This document shows, piece after piece, positions 6,801 to 14,184 of a stretch of 26,744 bases of DNA; position 1 is the stretch's first letter; every line of letters begins with the position of its first letter. The position numbers were made by a program, and so were the translations under genes. This DNA is from Cytophagales bacterium (GTDB lineage: Bacteria > Bacteroidota > Bacteroidia > Cytophagales > Cyclobacteriaceae), in contig DNTA01000294.1 of NCBI GenBank assembly GCA_003500135.1, positions 1 through 26,744 of the forward strand, read 5' to 3'. The notes under the pieces were generated by a model. The model made no database searches and was not told where the DNA came from. It worked only from the letters and a program-made list of their open reading frames with translations.

Positions 6801-8689
6801 ATAATCCGGAAAAGCCCTTGATGGAAGGTGATGACATACGGCTCGATTTCGACCTGATCAATAATGTAGGCGAATTGAGCCCTGAAGTAGAGGGTGTGGC
6901 AGCGCTAGAGTTCCCTTATGCACAGGTGAAAACCTCTATTTCACAGGCAACCTGGGATTTGGAAGCCGGGAAAGTTCGTATGGTTAAACCTGCCGATGTG
7001 GATATAAAATATTCATACTTCTATTCTACAAGAGAGGAGCTCGATTCCCTTGCTTTCAATGCCACTGCTGCGGAATATGATTTGTCGACCAGTGAATTGT
7101 TGGTTCAGGGCATACCTTATATTAAAGTAGCCGATGCCAGAATAACACCTGAAAACAATGAAGTGCTCGTGCTTGAAAACTCTAGTATAGGAACTCTGTT
7201 TAACACAAAAATTGTGATTGACACCCTACATGGTTATCACCAATTATATGATGGTACGATCAACATTATCAATCGAAATAAATTTCTAGGTAGCGCTACT
7301 TATCAATTTGTCAATGCCGCCAAAGATACTTTCGCTATTGAGTTCGATGAGTTTGAATTGAAAGAGGATTTTGAAGGAGAGCTAAGAAAAATGGATCTTC
7401 AGACGGTTTCGGGTGGTGAAATTGTTGAAGAAGACAACCTTATCATATCCCCGGGCATGCAATATAAAGGAAAAGTGACCATGTACGCCCAGCAAAAGGC
7501 GCTTGAGCTTGATGGATATGTACGCCTGCCTATTGCTAACCGACCCGATAATGATACCTGGATTAAGTACGAGAGCTTCGATGAGGAAACCCAGGAGGTG
7601 ATCTTTGATTTCAATAACAGCGTGACTGAAAACGGGGAAAAGCTAAGTGCAGGAATTCACTATTATACAAATGACCATAGCTTATATGCCACCATTGTTG
7701 AAGACCGGAAATTAATCTCAGATGAGGACTTTTTCGTCCCTAATGGTTATTTGCGGTACGATTTACAACGAGGCGTATATGCCATAGAGGATACATCCAA
7801 GGCTTTTGGAAGCGCATTACAGGGGAAATTGTTCACTTTTAACGATAATACGGGTGATATTACCTGGGAGGGACTGGTAAATTTTATTGAACCTAATGAA
7901 AATTTGATCATTGAGGCATCAGCGATCGGTCAGGGGAATACCACGAAATCAGAATACGCGGTAAATACTTTTATGAAATTTGACTTTGAGATTCCCGATC
8001 TGGCGCTTACTACAATGAGCCAGGATATGCGTTTTTTTATTGAAACTCTTGGTGCACCTGAGGCAGAATCGGATTTGGATCTGTTACTTTATAAAATGGC
8101 CGCTTTCACCGGTGACCGGGCGGCAATGGAGTTTGATCAGCAATCAATTAGTGAATATGTGCCTCTTGCCTCGGTATCGAGTAAACTGATTAGTGATATT
8201 GTCTTTTCCAAGTTGGATATGAAATGGTCCGAGACACATAAAGCATGGTATAGCGATGGTCAGGTGGGGCTTTCGCATATAAAAAGGGAGGACCTAAATG
8301 CCCTATTAGATGGATTTGTAGAAATCAAAAAAACGGATGAGGGAGATGTGGTGAAAATGTTTATCCAGGTATCACCTGAATCATGGTACTTTCTGGGCTA
8401 TGAAGAGAACCGACTCACATTATTTTCTTCAAACCCTGAGTTTAATGATATTATAGCCTCCAAAACTAAAGTTGATAAAACAGGTTTCGGGGAATTTGTG
8501 TTTGTACTCGGGGATCAACCCGATGTTCTGAACTTCATTAATATGTTTCGACTCGATTACCTGGGTATTGAAGAGCCTTATGAAATGTCAATGCCGAGAG
8601 TTGAAGAACCCAATGCCATAGACGAACTGCTGGATGTAATCCCCGATACAGAAGTAACCGAAGAGGAAGACGAAGACGAAGGTTTTTAG
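3809..8689 (+). CDS. Very large exported beta-rich protein, function unknown
   Basis: This is a 1626-residue protein that I do not recognise. It begins with a signal peptide (MRGLVLFIVITLISIQGYGQ), so it is exported to the periplasm or beyond. Residues about 20-170 are mostly helical. A low-complexity acidic linker with regularly spaced Trp covers about 180-247. The rest, to about 1600, is rich in short alternating strands with recurring themes such as FEGQMFAGNFEFVGRNF, GLTGRGKIEYL and GSGTFFARGFEAE, suggesting a long repetitive beta structure, loosely like envelope lipid-transport or LptA/OstA-type folds; that comparison is only by eye. No transmembrane helix after the signal, no catalytic motif and no obvious type IX C-terminal domain were seen. 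The tail is acidic (EEEDEDEGF). It stands alone: 85 bases after prmA and before a decayed - strand gene. Confidence 0.85.
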   Translation: MRGLVLFIVITLISIQGYGQRYMLPDTMHVFGDRVHELLLNIPTGEADSIGREFKSRWGGYTEFQKRHIMDLSITMLKKNTRLYPNIKNFFGMLIESKGAYLTSAQTDSLLVMLDKSYEYYDSRTYERIVINLKEWFTHAALHKTRNNSLYTVNLKFDFTFKTPEDAPVSYADQLLRDEPAEAPEVEQSITEWGEEDYGWGDDDDGWGDESDSWDASGEEDTWGDSGWEEETTEAREEPQESIESFLAQTVAAEPMPEPEGAIINFHQVDFIFVTRYDSVKLSGTKGDYELAGHYFVGDGGTFTWGNTQLKTSGVYAKLKKFNFDVWNPEVTAENATLHFDEMLEKPVEGYFEFRSVKYDTITEVAYPRFMSYANDLTITNLGDEFLTYKGGFGLIGAQKIGASWLKGKGVLKANSEDGRKYRSESKRFVFGDSLITAKNAYLTVYHGRDSIFHPSVRFNYYTNNHQLFAYKEEGGYNLTPFNSSYFKLSIDTDMIKWDITADSVDIGTMNARSMVPSLFESYEYYHFDKINELASVYNFNPLLSAYFYANKKKSREFFVHDMARDMKLNENALMSSMELLHYRDFVEFNQASGRVYLKDKALHYMRSKSGKKDYDDLLIPSLPEVGVPNATLHLDKNEMTVRGIEKFYISETLDVYIFPRDSSIRLKENRDFEFEGQMFAGNFEFVGRNFTFRYNDFLVDMPNIDSVRFYVDDEYEKQQVDNKMVSLEMFEDAVEEVSSQSTSGTLYINKPNNKSGQKIFPDYPKFDASRGAIVYFDREDILDSAYNKSVYFVVPPFAIDSLSAEDPAAIGFEGTFVSGGIFPDIKEKLRIMPDNSLGFEHNTSSNGYNVYGGGGKFYNTIRLDKNGLTGRGKIEYLTTSMESENYTFYQDSVLGDAYNFEIKSGSVAVASFPDIKSDSVQLKWEPYKDKMAVSNVGTPFDLYNQTASLDGTAFVSAQGANGSGTFFARGFEAESEDFNFEDANMTARHSDFVVNSDNPEKPLMEGDDIRLDFDLINNVGELSPEVEGVAALEFPYAQVKTSISQATWDLEAGKVRMVKPADVDIKYSYFYSTREELDSLAFNATAAEYDLSTSELLVQGIPYIKVADARITPENNEVLVLENSSIGTLFNTKIVIDTLHGYHQLYDGTINIINRNKFLGSATYQFVNAAKDTFAIEFDEFELKEDFEGELRKMDLQTVSGGEIVEEDNLIISPGMQYKGKVTMYAQQKALELDGYVRLPIANRPDNDTWIKYESFDEETQEVIFDFNNSVTENGEKLSAGIHYYTNDHSLYATIVEDRKLISDEDFFVPNGYLRYDLQRGVYAIEDTSKAFGSALQGKLFTFNDNTGDITWEGLVNFIEPNENLIIEASAIGQGNTTKSEYAVNTFMKFDFEIPDLALTTMSQDMRFFIETLGAPEAESDLDLLLYKMAAFTGDRAAMEFDQQSISEYVPLASVSSKLISDIVFSKLDMKWSETHKAWYSDGQVGLSHIKREDLNALLDGFVEIKKTDEGDVVKMFIQVSPESWYFLGYEENRLTLFSSNPEFNDIIASKTKVDKTGFGEFVFVLGDQPDVLNFINMFRLDYLGIEEPYEMSMPRVEEPNAIDELLDVIPDTEVTEEEDEDEGF
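4385..4492 (+). repeat. Tandem 21-bp repeats encoding W-G-acidic heptads
   Basis: Inside the 1626-residue protein, Trp codons begin at 4385, 4406, 4427, 4448, 4475 and 4490. The first three units are exactly 21 bases (WGEEDYG, WGDDDDG, WGDESDS), followed by 27- and 15-base variants (WDASGEEDT, WGDSG) and a final W-E-E-E. The residues are W193, W200, W207, W214, W223 and W228. The segment is almost free of basic residues and is probably a disordered or ion-binding linker. Confidence 0.75.
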
Positions 8690-8701
8690 TATTTCGTCAC
8701 A

Positions 8702-9133
8702 TTAAAATGCGAAAGTAATTCCGGCATTAGCGCTTATCCAGGGGCCGGCCGACAATTCAATCCATAAGGCAAACTTTCTCTTAAAGAAAAACCGCATACC
8801 TGCCTGTACGTGTACAATCAGCCTGGAGTATTCTATGAAATAATCGGTATCGACAGTGTCCTGTTCATCAAATAGTGGGCGCCAATAGCCGTAGCCAGCT
8901 GATAAACCTGCATAGTAATCCATTCTGCGATCACGACCAAAGAGGAGTGCAAGGTTATATTTATATTGCAACGCAGCATAAGGAATGGCATATTAAAATG
9001 ATTGGCTCCGATAAGCATCGCCATGGTATAAACATCCGGTTTTAATCCCAAATGTGCTTTTATAATGTGCGACCGATTCTAAATTTATGGAAATACCCGG
9101 GCCTAGATTAGTAATTGAAGGAGCAGTATTTAG
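8702..9133 (-). pseudogene. Decayed outer-membrane beta-barrel protein gene
   Basis: On the - strand one frame reads as the C-terminal part of an outer-membrane beta-barrel: alternating aromatic strands (YYAGLSAGYGYWRPLF, IVHVQAGMRFFF, LWIELSAGPWIS) and the end ITFAF with a terminal aromatic residue. A TAA (8993-8995, between RSQSF and YAIPYAAL) interrupts it in frame. Beyond that stop the same frame continues for 46 more codons with matching character (PSITNLGPGISINLES, then STFGIKTGCLYHGDAYR) up to another stop at 9134-9136. No ATG begins this upstream part, so the 5' end is also lost. The piece 8702-8971 alone could be read as an 89-residue ORF but would be only a fragment of a barrel. A single base change or read error (for example AAA to TAA) would explain the internal stop, but not the missing start. 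Confidence 0.65.
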
Positions 9134-9356
9134 TTAAACATCTCCCCTGCGCATTGCGGTTGATTGTGCCCTGACATCTACTGAATGGCAAGCCCAAGAA
9201 TGATTCCCACGACAAACAAAAATCCCCTTATAATTCTTCCTCAGGCAGTGTTGCACAAAATTTATTGCCGGGAATAAGAATATTAAAAAATTGTAGGCTA
9301 AGATATGAGATACGTAACGTCTGGGATAAAAATCAAGAATTTTATATTATAAAAAT
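9134..9356. other. Non-coding or decayed stretch
   Basis: No intact gene is visible. On the - strand one short frame ends in LIPGNKFCATLPEEEL plus TAA, and another carries IFVCRGNHSWACHS before the stop at 9134-9136. These have a coding-like composition but no start and no recognisable family, so I read them as possible remnants of whatever once lay upstream of the beta-barrel pseudogene. The remainder is AT-rich. Confidence 0.3.
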
Positions 9357-9377
9357 AGCCCGCTTTTTTGGCGGGCT
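9357..9377 (-). terminator. Hairpin terminator for the OmpA gene pair
   Basis: A perfect 7-bp GC-rich stem (AGCCCGC, loop of 7, GCGGGCT) lies 22 bases beyond the stop of the PD40-OmpA gene and is followed on the - strand by ATTTTTAT. On the + strand it is followed by TTTTTGTTTT, so it could work in both directions. Confidence 0.8.
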
Positions 9378-9398
9378 TTTTGTTTTATCAATTACTTG

Positions 9399-11516
9399 CT
9401 AGTCAATCCGTTTAAATTCCACACGTCGGTTTTTCGCTCTTCCTTCCTTGGTATCATTGGTAGCTACCGGCTGGTCTGAACCAAATCCTTTGGTTTCCAA
9501 CTGGCTTTTCTTAACTCCTTGACTTGCCAGGTAGTTCTTAACTGATTCAGCTCTTCTCTGCGATAGACTAAGATTATAGCTGGAAGGCCCGACATTATCT
9601 GTATGACCTTCTATTTGAATTTTTTCCTTACTGTTTTCCTTTAAAGACTCAGCAATTTTATTAAGTATGGACCTGGCTTCCTCTTTCAAATAATCAGATG
9701 CGAAATCGAAGAAAATAAAATCGTCTAGAACCAATTGTCCTGTTTTGTCATTTAAAAATTTCTCGACCTCTTCATCCTGATTATCCTCTTTTTTAACAAT
9801 GACCGGAAGTTCTTCTTTTGGTTCTTCTATCTCGGCACCTTCTAACCTTGCCATTAAAAGATCCCTGTTAAGCTCGCGATAATCCGACTCCTCCATAAGG
9901 TCGATTGATTGTTCTTCCAGGGTATATCCCTGCGCTGTAACCGTGTAGGTATATGCCGCACCCACTGGAAGTAATACTTCGTAGTTACCTGTAATGCTGT
10001 CGGATTCAGTAAATCCGATGATTTTGTTTTCAGGCTGTAATTTATACATCAGACGTGCTCTGATCGGTTCATCCGTTTCTTTATCCACAACCTTGCCCTT
10101 TATTGATATTACAGGGGCCGGTTGAAAAAATATGGGTAACTGTATCTGGTGAATATCTGCATCGGCAGCTGTATTGCTTCGAGAGAAATACGCCAGTTTT
10201 CCTGAAGGTGGAATGGTAAAGAACACGTCGTCTTCTTTGCTGTTGATGTCTGTCCCCAGGTTTTCGGGTTCAGTCCAATTGGTCCAGGTGTCATCCAATC
10301 TTCTGCTTATATAAATATCGCTCCCACCAAAACCTGAATATCCTTTTGATGAGAAATAAAGTGTTTCATTGTCCGCTGCCAGATATGGCGATGATTCATT
10401 ATGTGCGGTGTTGATGTCATTTCCTAGGTTCAATGGTTCCGTCCATCTTCCGTCAGCCTGTAAAAAGCTAACGTATAGATCCTTCCCTCCATATGAGTCA
10501 TACCTGTTCACTGCCATGATTAACACCCGCCGGTTGTTGGCCAGGAAGTAATTGCCATCAGTGTCTTCGATGTATGCATTGATTATATCGAGCGTTTTTG
10601 GTTTATCCCATCCTTCGCTGGTTTTTGTGGTGATAGATACCCCTGGCTTCATTTTATCACGTCTGGTATATTCATTACCCAGAATTACCGTCATGGATTT
10701 TCCATCTGGCGTGATGCTACTGATATAGTTTGCCCCTTTGTTATTTAAAGGGCTTCCTATGTTGGTAGCTTTATTCCATTCGCCTGTTTCAGGGTCATAC
10801 TCGGAATACCAAATATCATTTTCATCATCTTCGCCGCCCATATTTTCTGGGTGGAAGCTTCGACTGAAATACAGTGTTTTACCATCCGGGGCAATAAGAG
10901 GCCTGGTTTCGATATAGCGACTGTTTACATTTTCACTTAACTTATCTATTTGAATGCCTTTTCTGACATTCTCGGGAATATCTACTTCAATTTCTATAGG
11001 CCGGCGCGATGAAGAAATACCAATTGCATCGATACCACTGTAGCCCGGTATTGCGTCGCCATCCAGCTCTAACTTAAGGGCAAATACATCGTAGTCGGTT
11101 TTTTCAATGAAAATTGTTAGCAAACGACCAGTTAGATCTATCGGTCGGGGTTCAAACGTATGTACATGATATTCATTACCGGCTTCATCGTATAAATACA
11201 CTTTGTATGTGGCGCTGGGATTGTACGATTCCGCAATAGCTATCTGCCTGACTTTAATATTTTTTTCAAACGCTACTTTTATATACTCCAGTTTATTGGG
11301 TTTTGAAGGCAACCAGGCCACGGGAGAATCGCCAGCCTGTGGCAGACTGTTCGGCTTGCCTAATGCCTGCTTTGCCGAATATTCAAATGGCGATAGTTCT
11401 GAGGAGAAATCTACAACCTCTGTAGCCCAGTATACTTTTTGCGCACTTGCCTGACCGAATGCCGTCAGGATAAAACACAGGAATATAGCTTTTTTAATCA
11501 TTAAAGTATTATTCAT
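9399..11516 (-). CDS. Exported PD40 propeller / OmpA-domain envelope protein (PorE-like layout)
   Basis: The protein begins with a signal peptide (MIKKAIFLCFILTAFGQASAQ after a few residues). A discoidin-like beta domain follows (about 25-185; KVYWATEVVDFSSE to GIDAIGIS), then a PD40/WD40-like propeller (about 200-460) with repeated APDGKTLYFSRS, TPDGKSMTV and AADNETLYFSSKG blades. Next comes a carboxypeptidase-regulatory-like domain (ISIKGKVVDKETDEPI) and a C-terminal OmpA domain whose peptidoglycan-binding residues are visible (EGHTDNVG and NRRVEF). It should sit in the periplasm or outer membrane, anchored to peptidoglycan. The propeller-regulatory-OmpA order resembles PorE of the type IX system but without TPRs, so that link is inference. 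The frame extends to a GTG at 11564, overlapping the upstream gene; ATG 11516 gives a better signal peptide, and ATG 11501 is also possible. Confidence 0.88.
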   Translation of the reverse strand: MNNTLMIKKAIFLCFILTAFGQASAQKVYWATEVVDFSSELSPFEYSAKQALGKPNSLPQAGDSPVAWLPSKPNKLEYIKVAFEKNIKVRQIAIAESYNPSATYKVYLYDEAGNEYHVHTFEPRPIDLTGRLLTIFIEKTDYDVFALKLELDGDAIPGYSGIDAIGISSSRRPIEIEVDIPENVRKGIQIDKLSENVNSRYIETRPLIAPDGKTLYFSRSFHPENMGGEDDENDIWYSEYDPETGEWNKATNIGSPLNNKGANYISSITPDGKSMTVILGNEYTRRDKMKPGVSITTKTSEGWDKPKTLDIINAYIEDTDGNYFLANNRRVLIMAVNRYDSYGGKDLYVSFLQADGRWTEPLNLGNDINTAHNESSPYLAADNETLYFSSKGYSGFGGSDIYISRRLDDTWTNWTEPENLGTDINSKEDDVFFTIPPSGKLAYFSRSNTAADADIHQIQLPIFFQPAPVISIKGKVVDKETDEPIRARLMYKLQPENKIIGFTESDSITGNYEVLLPVGAAYTYTVTAQGYTLEEQSIDLMEESDYRELNRDLLMARLEGAEIEEPKEELPVIVKKEDNQDEEVEKFLNDKTGQLVLDDFIFFDFASDYLKEEARSILNKIAESLKENSKEKIQIEGHTDNVGPSSYNLSLSQRRAESVKNYLASQGVKKSQLETKGFGSDQPVATNDTKEGRAKNRRVEFKRID

Positions 11517-11563
11517 TGAAAGTATCTTTAATCCGTAAAATTGTTGTTTTTGGTTGATATTCA

Positions 11564-12307
11564 CTATTTTATTTTCAAAATTCTTACCTCAACTCTTCTG
11601 TTTACTTCTGAGGCTTGGAGTGATTTTTCTTTTGTAATTGGTTGGGCGCTACCAAATGCTTTTGTCCTTATTCGTTTTTTATCAATTCCCATGGTCACCA
11701 AATAATTTTTCACGGCTTCAACCCTGTCTTCGGACAGTCGCATGTTCAGTTTTTTATTGCCCCGCCAGTCGGTATGGCCTTCAAGCTGGATTTCCATCTC
11801 GTCATTGTCTCTCATTATAGCTGCCAACTGATTCAGTTCAGTATATGACTCCGGGTTGATTATGGCTTTGCCCTGGTCAAAAATCAGGTTTTCCAGTCGA
11901 ATGACCTGTTCTGCTTTTAGGCCTGGTTTTAAAAAGAATTTTTTAGCCAAAACGCTTCCATTACCTTCTTTGGGATTTAAAATTTCCATATGAGGGCGGT
12001 AGCCTTCACATTTAATGTCTAATTTATACGAATGTGCAGGATTGAGGTAATATTCGAAATATCCGGTAGTATCTTTTGTTGAAATGATACCTATTTCACT
12101 GCCGTAAGGAAGACTTTCCAAAACAATTTTGGCCTGTAAGGGCAAATGGTTCCCCTGGTTGCTAGTACTATCGTAAACATATCCCTGTAATACTATCGTA
12201 CTATCTTCCTGGACTAGTTGAAATACACTATGTTTGCTAAATGCATCAGAACATGCTAATACACTTAACATAGCTAATGCAACTGGTAGTTTTAAGATGA
12301 CTGGCAT
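11564..12307 (-). CDS. OmpA-domain protein, probable lipoprotein
   Basis: This 247-residue protein has a hydrophobic N-terminus ending in LSVLAC, a slightly imperfect lipobox with Cys19, so it is probably an outer-membrane lipoprotein. Residues 38-128 form a carboxypeptidase-regulatory or CNA-B-like beta domain (LQGYVYDSTS, DTTGYFEYYLNP). The OmpA domain covers about 135-245, starting at LENLIFDQGKA, with EGHTDWRG (Asp180) and NRRVEVR as the peptidoglycan-binding residues. It ties the outer membrane to the cell wall by family knowledge. The PD40-OmpA gene follows with overlapping signals, so the two are likely co-transcribed and ended by the hairpin at 9357-9377. The two OmpA domains are similar (KNYL..G..K, AFGS.QP / GFGSDQP), which suggests paralogy. 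Confidence 0.88.
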   Translation of the reverse strand: MPVILKLPVALAMLSVLACSDAFSKHSVFQLVQEDSTIVLQGYVYDSTSNQGNHLPLQAKIVLESLPYGSEIGIISTKDTTGYFEYYLNPAHSYKLDIKCEGYRPHMEILNPKEGNGSVLAKKFFLKPGLKAEQVIRLENLIFDQGKAIINPESYTELNQLAAIMRDNDEMEIQLEGHTDWRGNKKLNMRLSEDRVEAVKNYLVTMGIDKKRIRTKAFGSAQPITKEKSLQASEVNRRVEVRILKIK

Positions 12308-12454
12308 GAGTTCAAAAAGTTAGGTTTCAAGATTGACCTACATAAAAGTAATAAGTTTTCCCGATATAATAGAATTTTCCACGATCTAAACCAGATTTTT
12401 TAAGAATACGGCTAATATTCATAATATTGCTATTGCCAAAGTGGATTATATCAT

Positions 12455-13024
12455 ATGAAAGCGCATAAAAGGCTTTACTTTATTGCTATACTGCCCCGGT
12501 CTCCCCAACAGGGATCGGTAACAGATATTAAAAAAGAAATAGCTGATAAATACCACTCCAAAGCCGCCTTGAAATCACCACCTCATATTACGCTTCAGCC
12601 TCCATTTCACCTGGAGGAGGCCAGGGAAAATGAATTTTTAGAAAAAGTTAAAGATTTTGCCCGGGAACAGAAAGCTTTTGAGTTGCATATGAATGGCTTC
12701 GGCTCATTTAAGCCACGGGTGATTTATGTAAAAGTGGGTCAATGTGATGATCTGGATGCGCTGCACGATAAGCTTACCTTATATTTGGAAAACAATTTTG
12801 GCATAACGGAAAATCTCAGAAAATCGAGAAAATACCATCCTCATATGACGGTTGGATTTAGTGATCTTTCCAAAACCGAATTTTGGCAGGCCTGGGATAA
12901 CTTTAAAAATCGGCCTATTTCCTTTTCTTTCAAGGCCGATCATCTCGCCCTTTTAAGGCATAATGGCAAAACGTGGGATGTTTACCGAAAGTTTGATTTT
13001 GCTCCTGAGGGGCCTGCTAACTAA
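12455..13024 (+). CDS. 2H phosphoesterase, 2'-5' RNA ligase (LigT/ThpR)-like
   Basis: This 189-residue protein carries the two HxT/S motifs that define the 2H superfamily: PPHITL (His44, Thr46) and HPHMTVGF (His130, Thr132). The spacing and length match bacterial 2'-5' RNA ligase/cyclic phosphodiesterase proteins. Such proteins hydrolyse 2',3'-cyclic nucleotide ends or join RNA through 2'-5' bonds; the actual substrate cannot be read from sequence. There is no signal peptide, so it is cytoplasmic. It is a lone + strand gene, divergent from the OmpA pair 147 bases away and convergent with the DUF6702-like gene, sharing stop-codon bases with it (CTAA at 13021-13024). Confidence 0.88.
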   Translation: MKAHKRLYFIAILPRSPQQGSVTDIKKEIADKYHSKAALKSPPHITLQPPFHLEEARENEFLEKVKDFAREQKAFELHMNGFGSFKPRVIYVKVGQCDDLDALHDKLTLYLENNFGITENLRKSRKYHPHMTVGFSDLSKTEFWQAWDNFKNRPISFSFKADHLALLRHNGKTWDVYRKFDFAPEGPAN

Positions 13025-13503
13025 AAATCGACCTTGCAATCAGGTTCATTTTTATTCAAATTGAAACTCTTGGTTTTATCATTGAAGTTAAAATGAACCA
13101 AATTGGATTGATCATCAAAAAGTTCGAACAAGATCGTATTTTTCATTTCGATTTGCCGCATTGACCTAACCGGACTGATAGTAAAATAGCACCATATCAC
13201 ATCTTCTTCTATTTCGGCGCCTACATACTTGAGAATAGTTTTTTCCCCTTTAAACTTTACGCGGAAGTTGCGCGCCAAATAATCGGTTATAAGTTTTTGA
13301 CCCCGGTCGGAGTCGTATATTTTAACCAAATCAATATCTCTTCCACTGCTTTTTCGAAGGGCATTTTCAAAATCATCCAAAAAAATACGCTGCGCCACTT
13401 GTAACTCATTTTTACGGGAATCAAAATATATATCACAAACACTTACATGAAAAGGGTGCCATGCCAAGAGAGACAAGCAGAATGTGAACACAAACAACTT
13501 CAT
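13021..13503 (-). CDS. Exported DUF6702-like protein
   Basis: This 160-residue protein has a short signal-like N-terminus (MKLFVFTFCLSLLAWHPFHVS). The mature start HPFHVSVCDIYFDSRKNELQ and the following IFLDDFENALRK match the DUF6702 family as I remember it from Bacteroidota. The rest is beta-rich with aromatic strands (VIWCYFTISPV, LFELFDDQSNLVHF). Function is unknown. It is divergent from the HupE-like gene across 89 bases and likely belongs with the HupE/M1 pair; the neighbourhood hints at an envelope role linked to metals or peptidase maturation, which is inference only. Its TAG overlaps the TAA of the 2H gene. Confidence 0.75.
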   Translation of the reverse strand: MKLFVFTFCLSLLAWHPFHVSVCDIYFDSRKNELQVAQRIFLDDFENALRKSSGRDIDLVKIYDSDRGQKLITDYLARNFRVKFKGEKTILKYVGAEIEEDVIWCYFTISPVRSMRQIEMKNTILFELFDDQSNLVHFNFNDKTKSFNLNKNEPDCKVDF

Positions 13504-13592
13504 TTAATGGTTTATTTTATCTTTTTTCAACAATATATCTTATAATTGCGATTCTTTTAATAGTGCAATTTTCTCCCTATAGCGAATACATT

Positions 13593-14180
13593 ATGTCGAT
13601 TTTTCAACTCTACTTTAAATTAGGTTTACAGCACATCCTCGATATATACGGGGTTGACCATATACTTTTCATCTTTTCCTTATGTGTAATATTCCTGCCC
13701 AAAGATTGGCGCAAAGTACTAATTTTGGTTACTTCTTTTACTATCGGTCATTCCATTACCCTGGCCATGGTGGCGCTGGATGTGATACAAGTAAATTCGA
13801 AATTAATTGAATTTTTAATTCCTACTACCATATTTATAACGGCCATGTCCAATGTTTTTCGCAAGAAGGACAATTTCCATATCTATAAAAATATACAGCG
13901 CAATTACTTTTTTGCATTATTCTTCGGTCTGGTACACGGAATGGGCTTTGCCAATTACCTTGGCGCCCTGCTTCCCAAAAAAGATCAATTGGTAGGAGCG
14001 CTGTTATCATTCAATCTTGGAATTGAGGCCGGACAGGTTATAATTGTAACCCTTTTTCTGATTCTTAGTTATCTGGTGGTAGGCCTTGTCGGGATCAACC
14101 GGCGGGATTACGTACTAGTAGTGTCAGCAGCTATTGCTGGTATTGCACTCACCATGATGTTCGAAAACAAATATTGGTAA
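13593..14180 (+). CDS. HupE/UreJ-like integral membrane protein
   Basis: This 195-residue polytopic inner-membrane protein has about six hydrophobic segments. The N-terminal block LGLQHILDIYGVDHILF (His14, Asp22, His23) and later GHSITLA and GLVHGMGFA are the His-containing motifs of the HupE/UreJ family, proposed nickel or cobalt transporters. In Bacteroidota the family is widespread without hydrogenase or urease genes, so the metal role is uncertain here. A GTG at 13563 would add ten residues; ATG 13593 (MSIFQLYFKLGLQHI) fits the family start better. The M1 peptidase gene begins 4 bases after its stop, so the two are surely co-transcribed. Confidence 0.82.
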   Translation: MSIFQLYFKLGLQHILDIYGVDHILFIFSLCVIFLPKDWRKVLILVTSFTIGHSITLAMVALDVIQVNSKLIEFLIPTTIFITAMSNVFRKKDNFHIYKNIQRNYFFALFFGLVHGMGFANYLGALLPKKDQLVGALLSFNLGIEAGQVIIVTLFLILSYLVVGLVGINRRDYVLVVSAAIAGIALTMMFENKYW

Positions 14181-14184
14181 AAAT

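Noticed and set aside
8833..9051. Minus-strand 72-codon frame MGLKPDVYTMAMLIG, at first read as part of a frameshifted barrel gene
   Set aside because: The neighbouring frame continues with barrel-like sequence on both sides of a single in-frame stop, so a nonsense change explains the data better than a frameshift.
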